Under the pieces are notes generated by a model. It was not told where the DNA came from and searched no databases. It worked only from the letters and a program-made list of their open reading frames with translations. A stretch of 44,629 nucleotides of DNA from Paracoccus luteus (GTDB taxonomy: Bacteria > Pseudomonadota > Alphaproteobacteria > Rhodobacterales > Rhodobacteraceae): the NCBI RefSeq assembly GCF_004522155.1, contig NZ_SDEA01000016.1, positions 1 through 44,629 on the forward strand, in the 5' to 3' direction. The first letter of the stretch is position 1. Every line of letters begins with the position of its first letter. Both the position numbers and the translations under genes were made by a program. Positions 1-7,615 of this stretch are shown piece by piece.

Positions 1-2
1 CG

Positions 3-782
3 CGCGCGCTGGCGCCGCTGGGGCCGGATTTCGTGTCCGTCACCTATGGTGCGGGCGGCACCACCCGGCAGCTGACGCACGAGGCGGTGACGGCGCTGGC
101 CAGCCATTACGGGCTGAACGTCGCGGCGCACCTGACCTGCGTGGACGCGACGCGCGACGAGACGATGGCCATCGTGGACGCCTATGCCGCGGCGGGCGTG
201 ACCGAGATCGTGGCGCTGCGCGGCGACGCCCCGCAGGGGGCTGCGGCGTTCGCGCCGCACCCGCAGGGCTTTGCCAGTTCGGTCGAGCTGATCGGGGCCA
301 TCGCCGACAGGGGCGGGTTCACGATCCGCTGCGGCGCCTATCCCGAACCCCACCCAGACAGCCCCGGCAACGCCGCCGATGTCGCATGGCTCAAGCGCAA
401 GGTGGACGCCGGGGCGACCAGCGCGATCACCCAGTTCTTTTTCGACGCCGACACGTTCTTCCGCTTTCGCGACGCCTGCGCGGCGGCGGGCATCGCGGCC
501 CCGGTCCGCCCCGGCATCCTGCCCATTCAGGGCTGGGCGGGGGCCAAGCGCTTTGCCGCGCGCTGCGGCACCAGCGTTCCGCAATGGGCCGAGGACGCGT
601 TCGCCGCCGCCGGGCGCGAGGGCGAACGGGCGCTGGCCCGCGACATCGCCGTCAGGCTGTGCGACGACCTGATCGCGGGCGGCGTGGACGCGCTGCATTT
701 CTATACGCTGAACCGCCCCGACCTGACCGCCGAGATCTGCGCCAGCCTGGGCGTGACCGCGCGCCAGCCCGCCGCCGCATAG
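3..782 (+). CDS. metF: Methylenetetrahydrofolate reductase, 5' end cut by the window
   Basis: This flavoenzyme reduces 5,10-methylenetetrahydrofolate to 5-methyltetrahydrofolate and so supplies the methyl group for methionine synthesis in the cytoplasm. The frame is already open at the left edge, reading RALAPLGPDFVSVTYGAGGT, so the true start lies outside the window; the GTG at 33 is an internal Val codon. Family hallmarks are SVTYGAGGTTR, the HLTCVDATRDE segment, ALRGDAP, the GCGAYPEPHP-like stretch and the SAITQFFFDAD segment, followed by RPGILPIQG. About 260 residues are present of the usual 290-310. It is followed by a short hairpin. Identification is firm; what lies upstream cannot be seen. 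Confidence 0.95.
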   Translation, partial: RALAPLGPDFVSVTYGAGGTTRQLTHEAVTALASHYGLNVAAHLTCVDATRDETMAIVDAYAAAGVTEIVALRGDAPQGAAAFAPHPQGFASSVELIGAIADRGGFTIRCGAYPEPHPDSPGNAADVAWLKRKVDAGATSAITQFFFDADTFFRFRDACAAAGIAAPVRPGILPIQGWAGAKRFAARCGTSVPQWAEDAFAAAGREGERALARDIAVRLCDDLIAGGVDALHFYTLNRPDLTAEICASLGVTARQPAAA

Positions 783-1188
783 GCCGGGCGGGCGTTGCAA
801 GCGACGCGCCCGCGCCCCTGCGTGGCTGGCTGCTGGTGCGGGAACCCTTGGGCGCTGATCGCGATCCTTGCCGCGCGCGGTTCCTGACCAAGGCCGGCAG
901 CGGCGCGAACGATGGGCGGGCGCGGGCGCTGGTGGCGAGGATGGCGCTGCCGGGGCAAGTCTGAACGCGGCGGGTGTGGCGATGGCGCTGGACGCGGGCC
1001 GGGCGCCGCAATCGGGATTTGCATCCCCGCGCTGCTGGTGACGTGGCTGGCCGCGGCGGGCGTGGCGATGGGGCCGGAACGCGTGCTGCACACGGTTTCG
1101 GGGGCGGCAATCGTGATTTGCGTCGCCGCGCCGCTGTCGTCGCTGGATGACCGGCGGCACACGGCACCGCGCGCGCGGCGCTCACGTC
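783..1188. repeat. Gene-free stretch with an imperfect duplication
   Basis: No convincing gene lies in these 406 bases between the convergent metF and DUF2235 genes; the open frames across it are low-complexity Arg/Ala/Gly readings typical of GC-rich non-coding DNA. It holds a degenerate duplication: GCGGCGGG(T/C)GTGGCGATGG occurs at 967 and 1053, and GCAATCG(G/T)GATTTGC at 1008-1022 and 1107-1121, so the copies are about 90-100 bases apart with an indel between the two motifs. Confidence 0.5.
785..812 (+). terminator. Probable hairpin terminator of metF
   Basis: CGGGCG (785-790) pairs with CGCCCG (807-812), and the inner CGT/ACG continues the stem after a two-base bulge, leaving an 8-base loop. 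It lies three bases after the metF stop. No T-tract follows, as is common in such GC-rich genomes, so termination is inferred from position and structure only. Confidence 0.4.
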
Positions 1189-2259
1189 CTATAGCGCCGC
1201 GGGGGGCGGCCGGCCGGAACCCCCGGCATCCGGCGGAACGGCGGCCGCGCGGCGCGGCAGGCGCAGCCTGCGCCACCGGCGGGGGCGGCGGGCAAGCCCG
1301 ACCAGCGCCGCGCCGTCATAGGGCAGGGCCGAGGCGTGCAGGGTATCCGCCCCGGTCGTGCCCACGGTGCGCGGCGCGCGCAGCAGGAACGCCCGCCCCC
1401 AGCCACGCCACGACCCGACCGATGGCGCGCGCGCGTCGCAGGGCAGCTTGCCGCGCCACCCCGGCGGCAGGCGCAGCCCGTGCGCCTCGGCCCGTTCCAG
1501 CATCCAGACCAGCGGGATGTTGGCCAGCGGCCGCGCCGCCTCGTCCCCGTCCAGCTGGCCGCCGATGTCGGCGTGGCTGCCGCGGAACCACGCCTGTTCG
1601 ATCCGGTCCGCGCCCTCCGCGTCCAGCAGGATCGGCTGGAACGCCGCGCGCGTCTCGTCCAGCGCCAGCGCCTGCGCGCCGAAGCGGACATGGCCGCCCA
1701 GGCGGTTGTGGTCGTGGAACCGGTGCCGCGCCTCGGTCAGCATCCACAGCAGAGGCAGCCGGACGCCCAGCGCCATGACCGTGTCGAAGACGCCGACCAT
1801 GTCGATGGCGACGTCCGGGTGGCAGCGCCGCCGAAAGGCCGCCATCGCCCCCGCCGACCCGCCGCGATGATAAAAGCGCCAGGCCAGCCGGATGTTGCGT
1901 TCGGTCGCCGCGCGCGGCGTCAGCAGGCCCACGCGCCCGATCATCCCCACCAGCGAGCGCGCGGCGAACGCGCCCCGCGAATAGCCGAAGACAAAGATCG
2001 GGTCGCCCGGACGCCAGCTGCTGGCCAGCCAGCCATAGGCGGCGGCGATCCGATCCTCGACCCCGCGGCCGGTGGCCACAGCGCGGATGCCGCGCCAGTC
2101 GTCCCAGGCCGGGCCGCGCGCGTAATGCACCCGCACCGGGCCTGCGCGGCGGACCAGCCGGCGGATCGTGCCGATGTGGGTCGCGCGCGGCCCGCCGGTG
2201 GTGGCCAGCGTGCCGTCCATCAGGATGATATGGGGAATGGGTCGGCGCGGTCGGGTCAT
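1189..2259 (-). CDS. DUF2235 family alpha/beta-hydrolase-like protein
   Basis: The 356-residue protein carries the features of the DUF2235 family (related to Tle1-type phospholipases): an early IILMDGT segment, a GYSRGAFAAR nucleophile elbow at residues 92-101 with Ser94 as the probable nucleophile, and GVFDTVMALG downstream, which matches the family's conserved G-x-x-D-T-V segment. There is no signal peptide or membrane segment, so a cytoplasmic protein is expected. The last 30 residues are Arg/Pro/Ala-rich and may be a disordered tail. AGGG lies 7 bases before the ATG. Its substrate is unknown. No VgrG, Hcp or immunity gene is nearby, so a type VI effector role is not supported; a housekeeping hydrolase is more likely. 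Confidence 0.82.
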   Translation of the reverse strand: MTRPRRPIPHIILMDGTLATTGGPRATHIGTIRRLVRRAGPVRVHYARGPAWDDWRGIRAVATGRGVEDRIAAAYGWLASSWRPGDPIFVFGYSRGAFAARSLVGMIGRVGLLTPRAATERNIRLAWRFYHRGGSAGAMAAFRRRCHPDVAIDMVGVFDTVMALGVRLPLLWMLTEARHRFHDHNRLGGHVRFGAQALALDETRAAFQPILLDAEGADRIEQAWFRGSHADIGGQLDGDEAARPLANIPLVWMLERAEAHGLRLPPGWRGKLPCDARAPSVGSWRGWGRAFLLRAPRTVGTTGADTLHASALPYDGAALVGLARRPRRWRRLRLPRRAAAVPPDAGGSGRPPPAAL

Positions 2260-2332
2260 GGTCAGACCCTAAACGCCCGGGATTGCGATTCGGTTGATGC
2301 CCTTTTCGACAGGCCCCCGCCTCAGCCCGGCG

Positions 2333-3490
2333 TCAGTCCAGCGACATCGCGGTGACGTGGCGCATCTCGCCAAAGCCGTTGAACCGGGTATTGGTCACCA
2401 CCGAATAGGCGCCCGCCCCGTGGAACACGGCAAAGTCGCCCTCGGCGATGTCCTCGGGCAGCGACAGCTCGCCCGGCAGGCGGTCCACCGAATCGCAGGT
2501 CGGGCCGAAGACGACGCGGCCCGCGCCGTTTTCCCCGCGCAGCGTGCCGTCGGGGCGGAACACCTCGATCCGGTCCAGGTTGCCGATGATCGGCAGTTCC
2601 GTCAGCCCGCCATAGACGCCGTCGTTCAGGAACACGCTGGTCCCGTCGCGCACCGCCTTGACCCGCGTGATCAGCGAGAAGGCGTCCGCGCACATGCCGC
2701 GCCCCGGTTCGCAGACCAGCGTCGGCGCGTCCTTGCCGAACACCTCGGTCGTCGTCTCGCCGATGCGGGCGAAGATCGCGCTCAGGTCCGGTTCGACCCC
2801 GTGGACGCGCCAGGACGGAAAGCCGCCGCCGACGTTCAGCCGGGTCGGACGGATGCCCGCCAGTTCGGCGATGTCGCCGGCGGTGCGGATATACGTCTCC
2901 CATGCCGCGGGATCGACGCATTGCGTGCCGGGGTGGAAGGTCAGCGAGGCGACATAGCCCCGGTCGGCGACGGCGCGCAGCAGTTCGGCCGCCAGTTCCG
3001 GCGAGGCGCCGAACTTGGACCCGAAGTCATAGGCCGCCCCCGCCACCGGCAGCTTGAACCGCGGCGAGATCTCGCAGCCCTCGGGCGGCACTTGCGCGAA
3101 CAGCTTGTCCAGCTCCGACCGGCTGTCCACCGACCACGCCTTGATCCCGGCATGGACGGCGTGCGCGATCTCGGCCTGCGAGCGGACGGGGTTGTGGTAA
3201 TGGCGCGCGGCCAAGGGCGCGAGGCGGCCGATCAGGTCGATCTCGAACGGGGATGCCACGTCAAAGCCGCGGATGCCGGCGGCGACCAGGTTCTGGATCA
3301 CCGCCTCGTCGGGGTTGGACTTGACCGCATAGGTGACAAGGCCCGGAAAGCCGGCCAGAAAGCGCCGCGCGCGATCCTGCAGCACGGTCGGCGCGAACAC
3401 CATCACCGGGTTTTCCGGCTGCATCGCGCGGATGATCTCGGCCGGGTTGTCCCAGACGGTCTTGGCCAGGCGGCCTTCGGTCAATCCCAT
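2333..3490 (-). CDS. Fold-type III PLP decarboxylase (ornithine/lysine type)
   Basis: This 385-residue enzyme belongs to the eukaryotic-ODC/DAP-decarboxylase family that makes putrescine or cadaverine by PLP-dependent decarboxylation. Visible hallmarks are the PLP lysine in YAVKSNP (Lys57), FHPGTQ (His186), the glycine loop GGGFP (221-225), EPGR (261-264) and GPTCDSVD with catalytic Cys332-Asp333. The length fits bacterial ODC-like enzymes and is shorter than most LysA proteins. The start is the ATG preceded by AAAGGACAAGGG; the frame stays open for another 364 codons upstream, but that is spurious and crosses the divergent regulator gene. The divergent Lrp-type gene may control it. Ornithine is the likeliest substrate, but lysine or a carboxynorspermidine-type substrate cannot be excluded. 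Confidence 0.9.
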   Translation of the reverse strand: MGLTEGRLAKTVWDNPAEIIRAMQPENPVMVFAPTVLQDRARRFLAGFPGLVTYAVKSNPDEAVIQNLVAAGIRGFDVASPFEIDLIGRLAPLAARHYHNPVRSQAEIAHAVHAGIKAWSVDSRSELDKLFAQVPPEGCEISPRFKLPVAGAAYDFGSKFGASPELAAELLRAVADRGYVASLTFHPGTQCVDPAAWETYIRTAGDIAELAGIRPTRLNVGGGFPSWRVHGVEPDLSAIFARIGETTTEVFGKDAPTLVCEPGRGMCADAFSLITRVKAVRDGTSVFLNDGVYGGLTELPIIGNLDRIEVFRPDGTLRGENGAGRVVFGPTCDSVDRLPGELSLPEDIAEGDFAVFHGAGAYSVVTNTRFNGFGEMRHVTAMSLD

Positions 3491-3631
3491 CCCTTGTCCT
3501 TTCTGACGGCGGTTCGCCCTGCCCAACGCAGGTTCGCGCCTATGCGGTCCCGATGCAGCGTTGAAAAGGGTGGAAATGCGCACGCAGGTCGTTAATCTGC
3601 CGGATGCGTCGTCAGAATGACAGGAACGGGC

Positions 3632-4063
3632 ATGGATGAACTGGACCGCGCCATTGTGGCCCAACTGTCGCAGGATGCGCGCATGTCGGTCGCCGTGCTG
3701 GCCCGCCGGCTGAAGGTAGCGCGATCCACCGTGCAGGCGCGGCTGGAACGGCTGGAAACCACCGGCGCCATCGCCGGATACACCCTGCGCCTGGGCGAGG
3801 CGGCGCGCCTGACCCGCATCCGCGCGACATGCCTGTTGACGATCGAGCCGCGCGCGCAGGCCGCGATCCTGGGGCGGCTGCGGGCGTTTCCATCGGTGGA
3901 ACGCGTCCATTCGACGTCCGGTCGCGTCGATCTGCTGCTGCAGCTGGCCTGTTCGTCCACGACCGAACTGGATGACGTGCTGGACCAGATCGGCAACCTG
4001 ACCGGGGTGAAATCGTCGGAAAGCCTGATCCACCTTTCGACCAAGTTCGACCGGGCGGTCTAG
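3632..4063 (+). CDS. Lrp/AsnC family transcriptional regulator
   Basis: The 143-residue protein has an N-terminal winged helix-turn-helix (MDELDRAIVAQLSQDARMSV through the RLERLETTGAIAGY segment) and a C-terminal RAM domain (residues about 60-143) that normally binds an amino acid and drives oligomerisation. I place the start at the ATG at 3632 because AGGAA lies 7 bases upstream; the ATG at 3617 would add five residues without a good ribosome site. It is divergent from the PLP decarboxylase, so it may sense ornithine, lysine or a related amino acid and control that gene and itself; this is inference from position. Its TAG stop shares CTAG with the convergent VOC gene. Confidence 0.9.
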   Translation: MDELDRAIVAQLSQDARMSVAVLARRLKVARSTVQARLERLETTGAIAGYTLRLGEAARLTRIRATCLLTIEPRAQAAILGRLRAFPSVERVHSTSGRVDLLLQLACSSTTELDDVLDQIGNLTGVKSSESLIHLSTKFDRAV

Positions 4064-4533
4064 CCTGCGAAGGCGCGTTCCAGCGCGGCCATGTCCAGCT
4101 TGACCATCCCCAGCATCGCCTGCGCCGTGCGGCCGGCGGCGGCGCGGTCGGGGGCACGCATCATCGCGTTCAGCCGCGCGGGCACGACCTGCCAGCGCAC
4201 GCCATAGCGGTCGCGCAGCCAGCCGCATTGCTCCGCCGCGCCGCCCTCCAGCAGCGCGTCCCAGATGCGGTCCAGTTCCGCCTGCCCCTCGCAGGCGACG
4301 GTCAGCGAAATGGCGTGGTTGAACGGGTCCAGCGGCCCGGCCGCCATCGCCGTCACCGGGGTTCCGGCCAGCGTGAACTCGACCACCACGACCGCGTCCG
4401 GCGGCCCCGAGGGCGTTTCCACGGGGATCGTCCAGACATGGTCGATGCGGCTGTCGGGGATGGTGGCGCAATAGAACCGCGCGGCCTCTTCGGCGCGGTC
4501 GGTGTACCACAGGCTGGGGATCAGGCGGGTCAT
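4060..4533 (-). CDS. VOC family protein, PhnB/3-demethylubiquinone methyltransferase-like
   Basis: The 157-residue protein belongs to the glyoxalase/bleomycin-resistance (VOC) superfamily in the PhnB-like branch often mislabelled 3-demethylubiquinone-9 3-methyltransferase. It opens with the typical PSLWYTDRAEEAARFY segment and contains the DPFNHAISLTV, ILLEGG-like (ALLEGGAAEQCGWLRDRYG) and WQVVPARLN motifs. No methyltransferase fold is present. Its ATG overlaps the stop of the upstream HxlR gene as ATGA, so the two are translationally coupled and the product probably acts in the response that regulator controls. The substrate is unknown. Confidence 0.85.
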   Translation of the reverse strand: MTRLIPSLWYTDRAEEAARFYCATIPDSRIDHVWTIPVETPSGPPDAVVVVEFTLAGTPVTAMAAGPLDPFNHAISLTVACEGQAELDRIWDALLEGGAAEQCGWLRDRYGVRWQVVPARLNAMMRAPDRAAAGRTAQAMLGMVKLDMAALERAFAG

Positions 4534-5186
4534 GCGTCTTCTCCTGCAGGAACGGGGCGACGCAGGCGGAACAGGTCGACAAAGCCCTGCCCGCGCGCGA
4601 GGTCGCCGGTGAAACGGACCCGGCCGGTTGCGGCGACCTGCGCCAGCGGCACGGGGCCGTAGATCGCCGAGGCCATGTCGTTCGGCTGGCCGGCGAAACT
4701 CATCTCTCCGACCGCCGCATCGGCGCGGCGGATGTGCAGGCCCGAGGCGTCGGCGGTCAGCGCAAAGCTCTCGCCGTCCATGTCGAAGCCGGCGGTGAAG
4801 CGGCCCGCCGGGCGGATCGTGGCCCGCATCGACAACATCAGCGCCGTCGGGCTGATCGGCAGGCGCGGGTCGTGGCCCGCCATCCCCGCGCCCCAGCGGC
4901 ACAATTCGCGCACCACGGGCCACACCGCATCGCCCTGCGCGGTCAGCGCATAGCCCGACGCACCGGCCGCATCGGCCCGCGCCACGATGCCGCCCGCCGC
5001 CAGATCCTCAAGCCGGCGGGCCAGCATGTTGGTGGCGATGCCCGGCAGCCGCGCCTTGATCGCGCCGAATCGCTTTGGCCCCAGCATCAGCTCGCGCACG
5101 ACCAGCAGCGACCAGCGGTCGCCGATCAGGTCCAGCGCATGGGCCGCGATGCAGCCCTCGCCATAGGATTTGCGGTTTTCTGCCAA
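4530..5186 (-). CDS. HxlR-type wHTH regulator with C-terminal sterol-carrier-like domain
   Basis: The N-terminal 100 residues form an HxlR winged helix (HALDLIGDRWSLLVVRELMLG, then FGAIKARLPGIATNML). HxlR regulators are usually 100-150 residues; this one has 218, and the extra C-terminal half (about 120-215) resembles the small SCP2-like domain fused to some alphaproteobacterial members. The start is a TTG at 5186 because AGGAGG lies 8 bases before it; a TTG 30 bases further upstream has no ribosome site. It overlaps the VOC gene by ATGA and is divergent from the DUF1428-VOC-YceI-GST block. A TTGC-N5-GCAA palindrome in the intergenic space is a candidate operator. The ligand is unknown. Confidence 0.85.
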   Translation of the reverse strand: MAENRKSYGEGCIAAHALDLIGDRWSLLVVRELMLGPKRFGAIKARLPGIATNMLARRLEDLAAGGIVARADAAGASGYALTAQGDAVWPVVRELCRWGAGMAGHDPRLPISPTALMLSMRATIRPAGRFTAGFDMDGESFALTADASGLHIRRADAAVGEMSFAGQPNDMASAIYGPVPLAQVAATGRVRFTGDLARGQGFVDLFRLRRPVPAGEDA

Positions 5187-5223
5187 TGCGGGCGCCTCCT
5201 GCCCGCACCGTAACAAAAATCAG

Positions 5224-5236
5224 TTGCTTTTTGCAA
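5224..5236. promoter_or_regulatory. Candidate operator between hxlR and DUF1428 genes
   Basis: The palindrome TTGCTTTTTGCAA lies in the 104-base divergent gap, 38 bases from the hxlR start. It is unusually AT-rich for this genome. On the minus strand its TTGCAA half can serve as a -35 element with TTACGG 17 bases away. HxlR-family proteins bind short palindromes in their own divergent promoters, so this is the obvious candidate site; nothing here proves binding. Confidence 0.35.
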
Positions 5237-5290
5237 GCGACACCCGCAGCCTCATCGCATCGGACGCATTCCACCGGAAAGGACAGCCAG

Positions 5291-6022
5291 ATGCCTTACT
5301 ATACCGGTTCGGTTACCCCCGTGCCGAAAGCCAACAAGGACACCTATCTGCAAAGCCTGCGCCGCAGCTGGCCGCTGATGCAGAAACGCGGCGCGGTCCG
5401 CATGGTCGAGACCTGGGCCGAGGACATCCAGCCCGGCAAGCGGACAGATTTCCTGCGCGCGGTTCAGGCCGGCGACGACGAGGCCGTCGTCTTTGCCTGG
5501 GTCGAGTTTCCCGACAAGGCCACCGCCGACGCGGCCTGGGCCGACATCATGCAGAACCCCGACGAGATGGCGCAGGCGATGGGCGACGCGCAGTATGACG
5601 GCAAGCGCATGATCTTCGGCGGGTTCGAGACATTCGTCGCCGACGGCACCGACAAGGGCGGCTTTTACACCGGCTTCCTGACCCCGGTCCCCCAAGCCAA
5701 CAAGGCGGCCTTCGCGAAGATGGCGAAATCCGCGTGGGAGGAGGAGTTCCAGCCGCGCGGCTGCCTTGGCAACTATGAAAGCTGGGGCGTTGACGTGCCC
5801 CGCGGCAAGCGCACCGACATGTATCGCGCCGTGGACGCGCAGGACGGCGAGGTGGTGGTCATGTCCTGGTGCGCCTGGCCCGATCGCGCCGCCTGCGAGG
5901 AGGCCTGGCGCGGGATGCAGGCGGGCATGGAGGCAGGGCAGGACATGCCCGACATGCCCTTTGACGGCAAACGCATGATCTGGGCGGGCTTCGACACGCT
6001 GTTCGACAGCGACCGGGCCTGA
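5291..6022 (+). CDS. Duplicated DUF1428 domain protein
   Basis: The 243-residue protein is two DUF1428 (dimeric alpha-beta barrel) units in tandem. The first runs about 3-115 (YYTGSVTPVPKANK, then PGKRTDFLRAV, ending DGKRMIFGGFETF) and the second about 123-238 (FYTGFLTPVPQANK, PRGKRTDMYRAV, DGKRMIWAGFDTL), so each motif recurs in the same order. Typical DUF1428 proteins have one unit of about 115-120 residues that dimerises; the fusion should make a pseudo-dimer in one chain. AAGGA precedes the ATG. No catalytic role is established for the family. It is first in a series with VOC, YceI and two GST genes. Confidence 0.88.
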   Translation: MPYYTGSVTPVPKANKDTYLQSLRRSWPLMQKRGAVRMVETWAEDIQPGKRTDFLRAVQAGDDEAVVFAWVEFPDKATADAAWADIMQNPDEMAQAMGDAQYDGKRMIFGGFETFVADGTDKGGFYTGFLTPVPQANKAAFAKMAKSAWEEEFQPRGCLGNYESWGVDVPRGKRTDMYRAVDAQDGEVVVMSWCAWPDRAACEEAWRGMQAGMEAGQDMPDMPFDGKRMIWAGFDTLFDSDRA

Positions 6023-6036
6023 GCGCGCATCCCTGT

Positions 6037-6066
6037 CCGGCGGCCGGCGCGGCTGCGCGCCGCCGG
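6037..6066 (+). terminator. Hairpin between DUF1428 and VOC genes
   Basis: CCGGCGGC (6037-6044) pairs perfectly with GCCGCCGG (6059-6066), and an inner GCGC/GCGC pair extends it. It lies 14 bases after the DUF1428 stop and 43 before the VOC start. No T-tract follows. It may terminate or attenuate transcription, which would make the downstream genes partly independent. Confidence 0.4.
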
Positions 6067-6108
6067 GTCGGGGAACGGAACCGACACCAAGCGGCAAGGA
6101 CGCATGAC

Positions 6109-6912
6109 ATGAGCTATCACGGCAACCCCTGCTGGTATGAGCTGGGCACCAGCGACACCGACCGCGCCCGCGCGTTCTATGCGGGGCTGCTGGGCTGGCA
6201 GGTCCAGGACGCGGGCATGGAGGGCTTCACCTATCTGCTGGCGCAATCGGACGGCGACATGGTCGCGGGCATGATGGGGCTGGACGCGCAGGCGGGCAGC
6301 CCGCCGCCGCACTGGCTGGTCTATGTCGCGGTCGATGACTGCGACCGGACGGCCGCCGACATCGCGGCGGCGGGCGGCCGGGTCGTCCGCGGCCCCGAGG
6401 ACATCCCGGGCACCGGCCGCTTTGCCGTCGCCGCCGACCCGCAGGGCGCGCATTTCGGCATCCTGCAGCCCGACACCAGCCGAATGAGCGCGGCCGACAT
6501 CGCCAAGGCCGACGCGGGGCAGGGCGCCTTTGACCAGCGCAAGGCCGGGCACGGCAACTGGCACGAGCTGATGTCGCCCGACCCGGCGGCGGGCTTTGCC
6601 TTCTACGCCGCCCTGTTCGGCTGGACCAGGGGCGAGGCGATGGACATGGGCGCGATGGGCACATACCAGCTGTTCCGCCACAAGGGGGCGGATATCGGCG
6701 GGATGATGGGGCTGGGCGCGTCGCCCGTCCCCCACTGGCTGCCCTATTTCGGCGTGAACGGCATCGATGACGCCGTGCGCCGCGTCACCGACACGGGCGG
6801 CGCGATCCAGTATGGCCCGATGGAGGTGCCGGGCGGCGCCTTCGTCATCGGCGCCACCGACCCGCAGGGCGCATGGTTCGCGCTGGTCGGCCCGCGCGCG
6901 GTGACGCCGTGA
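6109..6912 (+). CDS. Two-domain VOC family protein
   Basis: The 267-residue protein contains two glyoxalase/VOC modules: MSYHGNPCWYELGTSDTDRA through about residue 125, and GHGNWHELMSPDPAAGFAFY through the end. Both share the W-x-E-L opening, an AFYAGLLGW or AFYAALFGW helix, and a P-H-W-L segment near the middle, and both end in a DPQGA stretch. This is the layout of the CFP30B-like two-domain VOC proteins. The reaction is unknown; members of the fold handle methylglyoxal, fosfomycin-like or thiol-adducted substrates. The stop overlaps the next gene's GTG as GTGA. The neighbouring GST genes suggest a role in handling reactive electrophiles, which is inference. Confidence 0.88.
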   Translation: MSYHGNPCWYELGTSDTDRARAFYAGLLGWQVQDAGMEGFTYLLAQSDGDMVAGMMGLDAQAGSPPPHWLVYVAVDDCDRTAADIAAAGGRVVRGPEDIPGTGRFAVAADPQGAHFGILQPDTSRMSAADIAKADAGQGAFDQRKAGHGNWHELMSPDPAAGFAFYAALFGWTRGEAMDMGAMGTYQLFRHKGADIGGMMGLGASPVPHWLPYFGVNGIDDAVRRVTDTGGAIQYGPMEVPGGAFVIGATDPQGAWFALVGPRAVTP

Positions 6913-7598
6913 GACCTGCTGCCCTGGCGCTTGCCGCGGGGCTTTGCGCGGCATGGACCGTGGCGCATCCGCCGCCCGCGCGGGCGGACGGTCACGACCG
7001 CGCGGCGCCGGCAACGGCCGCGCCCGCGCCCGACAGCATCCCGCGCGGACGCAAGGATGCGCAGGCGGCGACGGCCGGGCGCTATGTGCTGGACCCGGGG
7101 CACACGGCGGTCATCGTGCGGGTGCCCCACATGGGATTTTCCAACAGCGTGTTCCGCTTTGACAAGGTGCAGGGCGCGCTGGACTGGCAGCCCGCGCGGA
7201 TCGAGGGTTCGGCGCTGACGGCGACGGTGCAGGCGGCGTCGATCTCGACCCCGGTCGCGGGGTTCGCCGCGGCGCTGGCCGGGCCGGACTATCTGGACGC
7301 CGCCGCGCATCCGACGGCCACCTTCACCTCGACCGCGTTCGCGCCCGCGTCGGCCACGGCCGGGACGGTCCGGGGTGACCTGACGATCATGGGCCGCACG
7401 CATCCGGCCGATTTCGCCGTGCAGCTTGTGGGTGCGGGGCCGGGGTATACCGGCGACGCACAGGGCAACCCGGTGATCGGTGAGCTGATCGGCGTCACCG
7501 CGACCGCCGCCATCGACCCGCAGGCCTATGGGCTGAACCCGTTCTTCACCGATCCCATCGAAATCCGCATCGACGCCGAGTTCGCCAAACTTCCCTGA
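6909..7598 (+). CDS. Secreted YceI family protein
   Basis: The 229-residue product begins with a signal peptide (hydrophobic core AALALAAGLCAAWTVA, probable cleavage after ARA near residue 27), then a short Ala/Pro-rich linker, then a YceI lipocalin-like domain from about residue 60 (YVLDPGHTAVIVRVPHMGFS, TIMGRTHP, ending EIRIDAEF). YceI proteins are periplasmic and bind a polyisoprenoid such as a ubiquinone-like lipid; some respond to acid or osmotic stress. The start is the GTG overlapping the VOC stop as GTGA. It is the only exported product in this block. Confidence 0.88.
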   Translation: MRPAALALAAGLCAAWTVAHPPPARADGHDRAAPATAAPAPDSIPRGRKDAQAATAGRYVLDPGHTAVIVRVPHMGFSNSVFRFDKVQGALDWQPARIEGSALTATVQAASISTPVAGFAAALAGPDYLDAAAHPTATFTSTAFAPASATAGTVRGDLTIMGRTHPADFAVQLVGAGPGYTGDAQGNPVIGELIGVTATAAIDPQAYGLNPFFTDPIEIRIDAEFAKLP

Positions 7599-7615
7599 TG
7601 AGCAAAAGGTCCGCC

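Noticed and set aside
912..1778. A 288-residue plus-strand frame across the metF-DUF2235 gap
   Set aside because: It is Arg/Ala/Pro-rich, overlaps the DUF2235 gene antisense and shows no family motif.
1189..2259. The DUF2235 protein as a type VI secretion effector
   Set aside because: No VgrG, Hcp, adaptor or immunity gene is adjacent.
1336..2355. A 339-residue plus-strand frame opposite the DUF2235 gene
   Set aside because: Its composition is typical of a reverse-complement shadow in GC-rich DNA, and the opposite strand carries recognisable catalytic motifs.
2294..3595. A 433-residue plus-strand frame opposite the decarboxylase
   Set aside because: Low-complexity shadow frame with no start signal; the minus strand encodes every expected PLP enzyme motif.
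3491..4582. A long open frame extending the PLP decarboxylase to about 749 residues
   Set aside because: It runs antisense through the Lrp gene and part of the VOC gene; the decarboxylase has a normal start and ribosome site at 3490.
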